From assembly GCA_017481065.1 (NCBI GenBank), contig JAFUPT010000114.1, positions 1 through 62,930 on the forward strand: a stretch of 62,930 bases of DNA, in the 5' to 3' direction. Below are positions 35,401-41,254 of this stretch, one piece after another. The position numbers and the translations under genes were made by a program. Below the pieces are notes generated by a model that saw only the letters and a program-made list of their open reading frames with translations, had not been told where the DNA came from and searched no databases. How positions within the stretch are numbered: the first letter of the stretch is position 1; every line of letters begins with the position of its first letter. The stretch is from Clostridia bacterium. GTDB taxonomy: Bacteria > Bacillota_A > Clostridia > Christensenellales > Aristaeellaceae.

Positions 35401-36986
35401 GCGCGGATACAGAGGAGGCGGCCTATGCCCTGCTGCGGAGCTTCCAGGCGGGCGAAAGGGAAGCGGCCGGTGAGGATATACTGCGCATCCACACCCCGGA
35501 TGCGGCCGTGAACTGCCTCGCCAATGGTTTTCTGCAGGCACAGGTGAAGTATGCCCGGGTGCTCGGCAGGACGGGACTCTACCAGCCGGGCGGCGCATAT
35601 GGCTTCCGGGATCAATTGCAGGATATGCTGCCGCTGGTCTACACCGAGCCTGAGCGGGTTCGGGCGCACCTGCTACGCTGCGCGGCAAAGCAGTTTGAGG
35701 CCGGCGATGTGCTGCACTGGTGGCACGAGCCCGCCATAGGCGTGCGCACGAATATAAGGGATGATTTGCTGTTTTTGCCCTTTGTGGCGGCGAGGTATGT
35801 GCTTGTCACGGGGGATACGGCAGTGCTGCGGGAGGAGGTTCCTTATCTGAAGGATGTGGGTATGCCGGAGGGCGGCGAGGATATCTATGCGCCGATGGAG
35901 AGCTCGGATGTGATGGAGAGCCTGCACGGGCACTGCATGCGCGCCTTCCGCCGCTGTGCTGAAACCGGGCGCAACGGGCTTTGCCTGATGGGCAGCGGTG
36001 ATTGGAACGATGGCATGAACCGGGTCGGCGCAGACGGCAGGGGAGAGAGCGTATGGCTCACGGAATTCCTTGCCGTATGCGCGGCGGACTATGCCCGCAT
36101 TGCGCCGGATGAAAACGACAGGGCATGGCTCTATGCCCTGAATGAAAGGCTCTGCGCCGCCATCGAAAGCGCGGGCTGGGACGGCGGCTGGTACTTGCGC
36201 GCCTATGCCGATGACGGCCGGGTGCTGGGCGGCAAGGCCAGCAGGAATTGCAGCATCGACGCCATCTCCCAGGCATGGGCGGTGCTGGCGGGACTGGACT
36301 CCGGCAGGTGCAAAAGCGCGATGGACGCCGCCTGGGAACAGCTGGCAGACAAGGATTTGCGGCTGATACGGCTGCTCGCCCCGGCATTCGACGGCGAGGG
36401 CTTCGATCCGGGCTATATCGCCGCTTATCCGCCGGGCATACGGGAAAACGGCGCGCAGTATACCCACGGGGCCTGCTGGCTCATCCTTGCGCTGATTCGC
36501 ATGGGCGACGGCAGGCGGGCGCACGAAGCGATCCGGATGCTGCTGCCGGTGAACCACGCCCGCACGCGGGAGGAGGCGGATATCTACCGTGTGGAGCCCT
36601 ATGTGATGGCGGCGGATGTGTATACCAATCCCCTGCATCCGGGCCGCGGCGGCTGGAGCTGGTACACCGGCTCCGGGGCATGGATGCTGATGGTGATTTA
36701 TGAATTGCTGGGCTTTGAACGCCGGGGAAACCGGGTGCGGATCAACGCCCTGCTGGGAGAATGGAAGCAGGCGAGCATTGCCGTGCATTTCGGCTCCAGC
36801 AGGTATGAGCTGGTTTGCAGCCGGGATGCGGGGGAGATTACCCTCGACGGCGAGCCGTGCGCCGGCTATATCGAGATGGTGGACGACGGCAGGAGCCACA
36901 CCGCGGTATTCCCGCCGCGCCGTGAAATGAAAAATAACATGGCGGATACTGGAAATCCAGCGGCTGTGTGCTATAATACCCAGTAA
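29442..36986 (+). CDS. Cyclic beta-1,2-glucan synthase-like protein (GT84, glycoamylase-like, GH94)
   Basis: 2514 residues, the largest gene here. Order: helical N-terminal region (1-340); a hydrophobic pair near 343-380; a glycosyltransferase domain with VVTLDADTEYLPGTL (about 545) and LHRWTRGDWQLL (about 684); further membrane spans (about 705-760 and 815-840); a glycoamylase-like domain with SWSGTMFEYLMPELLLG and RPWGVSESGYYAFD (about 1124); then a GH94 phosphorylase-like C-terminus with YQPGGAYGFRDQLQDMLPL (about 2045-2065), LHWWHEPAIGVRT and GSGDWNDGMNRVG (catalytic Asp, about 2187). Rhizobial and Brucella enzymes with this architecture make cyclic beta-1,2-glucan and are about 2800 residues, so this one is shorter, mainly N-terminally. 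AGGAGG precedes the ATG. The product in this organism is inferred. Confidence 0.88.
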   Translation: MKSFERYSGKKGDALEKRMRRIAEMPEGGRRRLALPAGVRLALRRNLALAEELGRAGLEDENIERLRGDSRRIEAWLRAAACREVFPALKREARLLAIARELVSGGGESLDKEKLLGALSAFEGVRPLRMRELQSLPDALRIAFCEAMAELSGDILRHARARKRAGEWLERGGRLPGRVDAAFLEHGLRLSAENEDFAAHEKLLEHCREERIVEEASRADADCALRYGNLMRLYYLLEAVDWQACFEEISSVEAELREDAAYAGMDEASRAQVRAAVAELADSLGLREAAVVRCALRLAAEQEKEVCHFLVDDGGRDELRRSTGARGRLNRRVPDPSSRLSTALLGSLTALMLVLCCWAVGTPLLWIHCVPLAWIFATKVIGRFYSRWVKPRTLLKMDVERVPDDARTLVVLPVLLSSAARAREMAAHMEGLGCLERDENIDFLLLGDFKDSDTAEQEGDGEILEAARDGVAALNRRAGREKYFYLHRERRLRELDGKWMGEGRKRGALTALNRLILNRDGAAEAFGAEKGAAEKIAGRYKYVVTLDADTEYLPGTLQKLIGAMLHPQNRGYALLQPCMQMTAEANVNAYVKLNCGMGGVDSYPVNVSDFYQDMTGRGNFSGKGIYDVAAFAAATDGALPDDEILSHDLIEGILAGAGFVGDVCFYDGVPDNVNTELNRLHRWTRGDWQLLRVLFSKRKIAAVDRLKMLGNLLRSLFAPALIALLVGAVWMDMPRAFLLGLAAVYVDALLNPAQASAWRRATLQLALLPATAAKLMDAILRALWRLFVSRRHLMDWVPAADASGSGDGLRIPGRATALLLLPGMLRPFWIPAALALAMLFWVGVDWAEDLSRKPVEEDAELRPEQLSMLRELATETWRFFESFVPADGAGLPPDNVQFDPPAGAAPRTSPTNIGLYLMSCLSARELGLLSGEEMLSRMRRCADTLEGLEKWNGQLYNWYDTESLAPLKPRYVSAVDSGNLAAALLLCAQCVAGEDEGLYSRLDALARGMRLDMLYDGERDLFFIGADVESGRISEAHYDLYASEARILSYAAMMLGQAPVKHWQRLSRPVVRAGKAQALLSWSGTMFEYLMPELLLGSCGDSLAGRSKNAVVEAQMDFAGKRNRPWGVSESGYYAFDLHLAYQYRAFGLRELALSGSAAADVVSPYASALALCCRPVAAAENIARMRRLGWHNEYGMYEAADYQNSGEPRLVKSCMAHHQGMVLCAICNAMKGKLLSRRFMEIPEARALRLLLQEKPFGRMKMPSRRERPLLGREPARPERSWRRMAGGDRIADTHLLSGGGTSALVTARGAVFARRNHMLLNRFSGDLLNRHEGMFVHLEDLEGGEKSLFGASGRAEFDAGIACFEEKIGKVNARLAVFISPEDGALYQRVELENSGEEEKRIAVTGCMAVALANEGDMRAHPTFQNLFIESRRAGNGLIFHRRQRERGAAAPDMIYSCSGEAEWESDLEALVCRAGSLGMPGGLAGKFTGASGAVLNPCAALRRTVRVPAGERVKLHFALAVGQNCEARAAQLEDAASAERACQLAAAHARAALRHAAVEPPAHRLLQRAAAFLVDAKIGAAQERGSREAAGRERLWSCGISGDLPILLLEVKENARIDCVRELAHAHAFYRMMGVETDFVIIDGEQGGYQRPLRDALDGLISASHLHALRNLPGGVFILDGQKLDPRSADALRRAAALRFEGDRSAARQLRIRLECLNLNRREEWLPMEPVNRAPQDYLEFFNGYGGFDGEAYVICLSRDTLPPAPWSNIIATETAGAVLTDRGGGFAWRKNSRSGRLTPFRNDMLREGWGWMFYLTDARKRRWTRILPGDVPMTDYTVRFSPGLCRWEAAAGEAAFCVEARAAEDGIRFEITVENRGRAENEWTLAGAVDWLLGVDALDARMISAWTKYGACFAAGASGVGCFAADDPLAQAGCGRNALLGSGDINNPDGIGMPEESGSGWTLRLPLRLGPGEKKKTRFLLGGADTEEAAYALLRSFQAGEREAAGEDILRIHTPDAAVNCLANGFLQAQVKYARVLGRTGLYQPGGAYGFRDQLQDMLPLVYTEPERVRAHLLRCAAKQFEAGDVLHWWHEPAIGVRTNIRDDLLFLPFVAARYVLVTGDTAVLREEVPYLKDVGMPEGGEDIYAPMESSDVMESLHGHCMRAFRRCAETGRNGLCLMGSGDWNDGMNRVGADGRGESVWLTEFLAVCAADYARIAPDENDRAWLYALNERLCAAIESAGWDGGWYLRAYADDGRVLGGKASRNCSIDAISQAWAVLAGLDSGRCKSAMDAAWEQLADKDLRLIRLLAPAFDGEGFDPGYIAAYPPGIRENGAQYTHGACWLILALIRMGDGRRAHEAIRMLLPVNHARTREEADIYRVEPYVMAADVYTNPLHPGRGGWSWYTGSGAWMLMVIYELLGFERRGNRVRINALLGEWKQASIAVHFGSSRYELVCSRDAGEITLDGEPCAGYIEMVDDGRSHTAVFPPRREMKNNMADTGNPAAVCYNTQ
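36969..36977 (+). promoter_or_regulatory. Extended -10 promoter of the PTS IIC-like gene
   Basis: TGC-TATAAT (36969-36977), an extended -10 with no good -35, inside the end of the glucan synthase gene. It would let the next gene be expressed apart from the 7.5-kb upstream frame. Confidence 0.6.
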
Positions 36987-37008
36987 AAAACAAATGGAGG
37001 CGAACTGC

Positions 37009-38040
37009 GTGAAGGCGTGGCTCAAAAAGGCGTACAAGAGGTATATCATTGATGCTCTGTCTGCCATGGGCATGGGTTTGTTTGCATCTTTGATCATTGG
37101 TTTGATTCTGTCCCAGCTGTCCCAGATTTCCTTCCTCGGCTTCCTGGGCCCCTTTGCCGCAGTGGTGGGCGCTTCTTCCCCGGTGGTGGGCGCCGCCATC
37201 GGCGTGGCCATCGGCTACGGGCTGAAGGTGAAGCCGCTGGCCATCTTTTCCTGCGCGGCTGCCGGTGCATTCGGCTACCAGATGAGCGGCCCCATCGGCG
37301 CATATCTCGCCGCAGTGGTGGGCGCGGAGCTGGGCGGCCTGGTTTCCGGCAAGACGAAGCTGGATATCATACTCGTTCCCACGGTGGTGATTGTGGCGGG
37401 CGGATTGATGACCAACTTCACTTCCTCCGCCATCAACGCGGGCATTGCGGCGCTGCAGCGCTTCCTTGAATCGGCCACCACGCTCCAGCCCATTCCCATG
37501 GGCGTGATCGTTTCCGTGGTGTTTGGGCTCGCGCTCACCGCGCCCATTTCCTCGGCGGCGCTGGCGGCGATGGTGTTTACCGTGCCCGAGGGCGGCGAGA
37601 TGGGTCTCGGCCTCCAGCTGGCGGCAGGCGCTGCCACGGTGGGCTGCTGCGCCCAGATGGTGGGCTTTGCGGTGTCCAGCTTCCGGGAGAACGGCGTTTC
37701 CGGCCTGATTGCCCAGGGACTCGGCACTTCCATGCTGCAGGTGGGCAACATCCTGCGCAGCCCCGCAATCCTGGTTCCGCCCACGCTGGCTTCGGCCATC
37801 CTCGGCCCCTTCGCCACCACCATCTTCCAGATGAAGAATGTGGGCTCTGCGGCGGGCATGGGCACCTCCGGCCTGGTGGGCCAGTTCGGCACCTGGGCGG
37901 CCATGACGGGGGAGAGCGGCGTGCTCTGGAAGATGATTCTGCTGCACTTTATACTCCCTGCGGCGCTGTCCCTGCTGGTTTCCGAAATTATGCGGAAGAA
38001 GGGCTGGATCAAGGAAGGCGCAATGAAGCTGGAGGTGTGA
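37009..38040 (+). CDS. PTS EIIC-like membrane protein (PfoR family)
   Basis: 343 residues with about nine hydrophobic spans rich in Gly and Ala (LGFLGPFAAVVGASSPVVGAAIGVAIGYG, then AAGAATVGCCAQMVGFAV). It matches the EIIC_2/PfoR group, first named for a regulator of perfringolysin in Clostridium perfringens; no EIIA, EIIB or EIIC phosphotransfer partners are nearby, so a standard PTS role is doubtful. The start is GTG at 37009, because GGAGG lies eight bases upstream; the ATG at 36994 would overlap that site. It is the last gene before a convergent block. Confidence 0.82.
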   Translation: MKAWLKKAYKRYIIDALSAMGMGLFASLIIGLILSQLSQISFLGFLGPFAAVVGASSPVVGAAIGVAIGYGLKVKPLAIFSCAAAGAFGYQMSGPIGAYLAAVVGAELGGLVSGKTKLDIILVPTVVIVAGGLMTNFTSSAINAGIAALQRFLESATTLQPIPMGVIVSVVFGLALTAPISSAALAAMVFTVPEGGEMGLGLQLAAGAATVGCCAQMVGFAVSSFRENGVSGLIAQGLGTSMLQVGNILRSPAILVPPTLASAILGPFATTIFQMKNVGSAAGMGTSGLVGQFGTWAAMTGESGVLWKMILLHFILPAALSLLVSEIMRKKGWIKEGAMKLEV

Positions 38041-38152
38041 TGTGCGGTGGGGAGACGTCAGGGGACGCTGTCCCCTGGACCCCTGCTCAAGGGACATTGT
38101 CCCTTGAGAATCCCATGATAAAACATCGCCCCCGGAGCGGGAACGATGTTTT
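38041..38152 (+). repeat. Hairpin-ladder element and terminator after the PTS IIC-like gene
   Basis: Plus-sense: GGGGAGACGTC, CAGGGGACGCTGTCCCCTG hairpin, GACCCCTG, CTCAAGGGAC/GTCCCTTGAG hairpin, AATCCCATGAT, then terminator AAAACATCG/CGATGTTTT (38120-38152). Linker AATCCCAT plus the CTCAAGGGAC hairpin is shared almost exactly with the copy after the SDR gene at 46.4 kb. Confidence 0.82.
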
Positions 38153-38177
38153 GTTGTAGATAAGGAAAGTTTCTTTT

Positions 38178-38208
38178 GAAAAATGCGCCGTTTAGCGGCG
38201 CATTTTTC
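38178..38208. terminator. Bidirectional terminator (YitT side)
   Basis: GAAAAATGCGCCG (38178-38190), TTTAG loop, CGGCGCATTTTTC (38196-38208). Confidence 0.85.
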
Positions 38209-38210
38209 AT

Positions 38211-38282
38211 TGCAGAGGGGTCCAGGGGAAATCATTTCCCCTGGCAGGGTTTCCAAAGGGACGGAGTCCCTTTGGCGCGTTC
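38211..38282 (-). repeat. Hairpin-ladder element after yitT
   Basis: Minus-sense, from the YitT stop: CCAAAGGGAC-TCC-GTCCCTTTGG, AAACCCTGC, CAGGGGAAAT/ATTTCCCCTG, GACCCCTCTGC, then the terminator. This is a near-consensus copy. Confidence 0.85.
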
Positions 38283-39128
38283 CTACCGGTGCGCCTTGAA
38301 GCCCTCGCCGAAGGTTTCGTTGGATTTGTTGGAGATCAGGAAGGCGCGGGGATCGGTGGAGAACACGATCCTGCGCAGGCGGGTGGTTTCGAGGCGGTTT
38401 ACCACGCAGAGGAGCATCCTTTTTTCCTTGCCGCTGTACATGCCGGTGGCGTCGATGCCGGTCACGCCGCGATCCAGCTCCTGCATGATGCGGCGGGCAA
38501 TTTCATCGCTCTTATCGGAGATGATGAAGAAGGAATGGGAGGCGTTCGGGCCTTCCAGCACAAAATCCACCACGATGTTGCAGAGGAATACCACGATGAG
38601 GGCGTACATGGCGGAGATCATATCGTATACGAAGGCGGAAGCGAGGATGACCAGGCCGTCCACGATGAAGATGCCCCAGCTGATGCGCACCTGGGGAACG
38701 AGGCGGTGAATCAGGCTGGCGAGCATATCGGTGCCGCCGGTGGTGGCGTTTCCGCGCAGGATCAGGCCAAAGCCCAGACCAGCGAACAGGCCGCCGTATA
38801 CCGCTGCCAGCCAGCGGTCCTGCACCAGCGCGCTCACGGGCACGATATCCAGCAGCAGGGAGAAGGCGGCGGTGGCGATGAAGGAGCGCACGCCGAAGCG
38901 CAGCCCCAGGTTTTTCATAGATACGAGGAATAGGGGAATATTCAGCACCAGGGAAACCGTACCCACGGGAAAGCCGGTGGCGCTGTTTACCAGCTGGCCG
39001 ATGCCGGTGAAGCCGCCGGCGGCGATGTTGTTGGGAATCAGGAATACATTGAAGGCGAGCACGGCAAAAAACAGGCCGGGCAGGATCAAGAGGGTGTTTT
39101 TAAGCTCGGAATTCCGAAAATATTTCAT
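38283..39128 (-). CDS. YitT family membrane protein (DUF161 + DUF2179)
   Basis: 281 residues. Five or six hydrophobic spans in residues 10-195 include the family repeat FNVFLIPNNIAAGGFTGIGQL and GNATTGGTDMLASLIHR. A C-terminal soluble domain (200-281, DUF2179) has SFFIISDKSDEIARRIMQEL-type and GVTGIDATGMYSGKEKRMLLCVV motifs. The function of the family is unsettled. GGAGG precedes the ATG. An extended -10 (TGG-TATAAT at 39162-39170, minus) drives it. Confidence 0.88.
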   Translation of the reverse strand: MKYFRNSELKNTLLILPGLFFAVLAFNVFLIPNNIAAGGFTGIGQLVNSATGFPVGTVSLVLNIPLFLVSMKNLGLRFGVRSFIATAAFSLLLDIVPVSALVQDRWLAAVYGGLFAGLGFGLILRGNATTGGTDMLASLIHRLVPQVRISWGIFIVDGLVILASAFVYDMISAMYALIVVFLCNIVVDFVLEGPNASHSFFIISDKSDEIARRIMQELDRGVTGIDATGMYSGKEKRMLLCVVNRLETTRLRRIVFSTDPRAFLISNKSNETFGEGFKAHR

Positions 39129-39161
39129 TTGTGGCCTCCGGAGAATTTAAATTCTTTCGGT

Positions 39162-39170
39162 ATTATACCA
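39162..39170 (-). promoter_or_regulatory. yitT promoter, extended -10
   Basis: Minus-strand TGG-TATAAT; only an AT-rich TTTAAA lies in the -35 region. Confidence 0.55.
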
Positions 39171-39200
39171 CATTTGCCCTGTTTTTTAAACCCCGCAGGA

Positions 39201-39223
39201 ACCCGAAAGCGCGAATTCGCATA
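39201..39223 (+). promoter_or_regulatory. Possible sporulation-type promoter of the Cys-rich protein
   Basis: AC (39201-39202), 17 bases, CATA (39220-39223) followed by GGGAT. It partly fits sigma-K (AC, 16-17, CATANNNTA). No sigma-A promoter is visible in this 137-base gap. Confidence 0.3.
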
Positions 39224-39265
39224 GGGATGAACGGCCAGATATTCTGGTCGAGAGGAGGAAGAAGC

Positions 39266-39547
39266 ATGTCCTATGGCCGAATGCCCCTGTTTCCGCCGAG
39301 CTGCCAGAGCCAGAGCTGCATGCGCATGCCCGTGTTTGATGGATGCCGCTCCAGCTGCAACAGTTCCTGCTGCGAGGATTGCCAGACAGTGCGCATCTGC
39401 AACCCCGCCTGCCGGGATGAATATGTGGATGTGGAGCTGTGCGTGGATGGCGATGGCAACCTGAGCATATGCGTGCGCCGGCCGCCGCGCTCCTGCTGCC
39501 AGCCGAGGAGAAGATCGAGGTGCGATTGCGCGCCGTGGCTGAGATAA
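39266..39547 (+). CDS. Cysteine-rich small protein, possibly spore-coat related
   Basis: 93 residues with 15 cysteines (SSCNSSCCEDCQTVRICN, later SCCQ and RCDC), no signal peptide, and an acidic beta-like centre (DEYVDVELCVDGDGNLSICV) flanked by basic Pro/Arg stretches. The ATG at 39266 has GAGGAGG upstream; the frame extends 5' without support. Cys-rich small proteins with sporulation-type promoters are often coat components; a metal-binding role is the alternative. No family recognised. Confidence 0.65.
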   Translation: MSYGRMPLFPPSCQSQSCMRMPVFDGCRSSCNSSCCEDCQTVRICNPACRDEYVDVELCVDGDGNLSICVRRPPRSCCQPRRRSRCDCAPWLR

Positions 39548-39559
39548 AGAATAAGAAAG

Positions 39560-39590
39560 GGCGGGGGGGAAATCCCCCGCCGGAGCTGTT
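39560..39590 (+). terminator. Terminator of the Cys-rich gene
   Basis: GGCGGGGG/CCCCCGCC stem (39560-39581), T-rich from 39589. Confidence 0.6.
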
Positions 39591-39608
39591 TTTGATTTGT
39601 CTTGAGGC

Positions 39609-39645
39609 TGGAAGGTCAGGGAATGGATTGCCCTGGCATTTTTTC
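39609..39645 (-). repeat. Degenerate hairpin-ladder element after glpK
   Basis: Minus-sense CCAGGGCAATCCATTCCCTG hairpin followed by ACCTTCCAGC; only one hairpin is recognisable. Confidence 0.45.
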
Positions 39646-39646
39646 G

Positions 39647-41140
39647 TCAATCCTCGCCCTTGGCCCAGAAGCGGCCGGCTTCCACGGCGCGCTGCCACTG
39701 GCGCAGCATCTTCTGCCGGGTAATTTCCTCCATGTTGGGCACGAATTCCCGGTCGGGCTGGAGGAGGGTCTTGAGCTGGGCGTCGTTCCAGATGCCCACG
39801 GCGCGGCCTGCCAGCATTGCGGCTCCCATGGCCGTGGTTTCGATGGTTTTGGGGCGCAGCACCCGCACGCCGAGGATATCCGCCTGAAACTGCATCAGGA
39901 AGCTGTTTGCGCTGGCGCCGCCGTCCACGCGCAGCACGGTGGGACGCATGCTGGAATCGCTGGCCATGGCGGAGATTACATCCGCAGACTGGTAGGCGAT
40001 GGATTCCAGCGCGGCGCGCACCACATGGCCGCGGTTGCTGCCGCGGGTGAGGCCCACGATGGTGCCGCGGCTGTACATATCCCAGTAAGGCGCGCCGAGG
40101 CCGGTGAAGGCGGGTACGAAATATACATTTCCATTGTCCGGCACGGATGCGGCCAGGGCTTCGGTTTCGGCGGCGGTTTCCACCAGCTTCATTTCATCCC
40201 GCAGCCACTGCACCACCGCGCCGCCCACGAATACGCTGCCTTCCAGCGCATAGCGGGGCTTGCCATCCAGCCGCCAGGCGATGGTGGTGACCAGGTTGTT
40301 TAAGGATTTTACCGGGGTGGAGCCGGTGTTCATCAGCACGAAGCAGCCGGTTCCATAGGTGTTTTTGCACATGCCGGGAGCGAAGCAGCCCTGCCCGAAG
40401 AGGGCGGCATGCTGGTCGCCGGCGAGGGATGCGATGGGAATTTCCCGGCCGAGGATGCGCTTATCCAGCATGCCGATCACATGGCTGGAATCCACCACCT
40501 CGGGCATCAGCTGCGGCGGGATATTCATCATGCGCAGCAGCATTTCATCCCACCTCTGCTCGTGGATGTTGTAGAGCATGGTGCGGGCGGCGTTGGTGGC
40601 GTCGGTCACATGGGCATGGTTGGAAGTGAGGTTCCATGCGAGGTAGCTGTCCACGGTGCCGAAGCAGAGCTTGCCCCTCTCCGCACGGGCGCGGGCATTG
40701 GGGATGGTATCCAGCATCCACTGCAGTTTTGTGCCGGAGAAATAGGCGTCCGGAATGAGGCCGGTGCGGTCCCGGAGCAGGTTGCTCAGGCCATCCGCCT
40801 TCAGGCGCTCCACCAGCGGCGCGGTGCGCCTGCACTGCCACACAATGGCGTTGCCAAGGGGCCTGCCGGTGGCCTTTTCCCAGAGCAGGGTGGTTTCGCG
40901 CTGGTTGGCAATGCCGATGGCGGCGATGCTGCGGCCATCGATGCCCGCCTTTTCCACGGCCACCTTCAGGGCGCGGAGCTGGCTATCCAGAATATCCTGG
41001 GGGCGGTGCTCCACCCAGCCTGGCTTGGGATAAATCTGGGGAAATTCCACATTGTGGGAGGAAACCACGTTTGCGAACTGATCAAACACCACGGCGCGGG
41101 AGCTGGTGGTGCCCTGATCCAGAGATACGATGTACTTCAC
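39647..41140 (-). CDS. glpK: Glycerol kinase
   Basis: FGGY-family enzyme, glycerol plus ATP to glycerol 3-phosphate; 497 residues, normal length. It begins KYIVSLDQGTTSSRAVVFD. Glycerol-site motifs are NQRETTLLW, VDSYLAWNLT, SLAGDQHAALFGQ and GCFVLMNTG; the ATP site includes RVDGGASANSFLMQFQADIL. The start is GTG at 41140 with AAGGAGAGG upstream. No facilitator (glpF) or dehydrogenase adjoins it, so it is probably a stand-alone scavenging gene. Confidence 0.96.
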   Translation of the reverse strand: MKYIVSLDQGTTSSRAVVFDQFANVVSSHNVEFPQIYPKPGWVEHRPQDILDSQLRALKVAVEKAGIDGRSIAAIGIANQRETTLLWEKATGRPLGNAIVWQCRRTAPLVERLKADGLSNLLRDRTGLIPDAYFSGTKLQWMLDTIPNARARAERGKLCFGTVDSYLAWNLTSNHAHVTDATNAARTMLYNIHEQRWDEMLLRMMNIPPQLMPEVVDSSHVIGMLDKRILGREIPIASLAGDQHAALFGQGCFAPGMCKNTYGTGCFVLMNTGSTPVKSLNNLVTTIAWRLDGKPRYALEGSVFVGGAVVQWLRDEMKLVETAAETEALAASVPDNGNVYFVPAFTGLGAPYWDMYSRGTIVGLTRGSNRGHVVRAALESIAYQSADVISAMASDSSMRPTVLRVDGGASANSFLMQFQADILGVRVLRPKTIETTAMGAAMLAGRAVGIWNDAQLKTLLQPDREFVPNMEEITRQKMLRQWQRAVEAGRFWAKGED

Positions 41141-41175
41141 GAATGCAGCCTCTCCTTTTCTTGGAGGAATTCAAA

Positions 41176-41224
41176 AATCCGGCAGGGCCGACGGAGCGCA
41201 TCCATCGGCCGGTGCCGGATTGCG
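41176..41224 (-). terminator. Terminator of the acidic membrane protein
   Basis: Minus-strand stem AATCCGGCA ... TGCCGGATT with an inner GGCCGA/TCGGCC stem, then T5. It lies in the 114-base gap before glpK. Confidence 0.65.
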
Positions 41225-41254
41225 TTCGACCGATTGCCGGCCGGGTATGCTTGC

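Noticed and set aside
39131..39265. N-terminal extension of the Cys-rich protein
   Set aside because: The frame is open across the yitT promoter region but has no ribosome site; the GAGGAGG is placed for ATG 39266.
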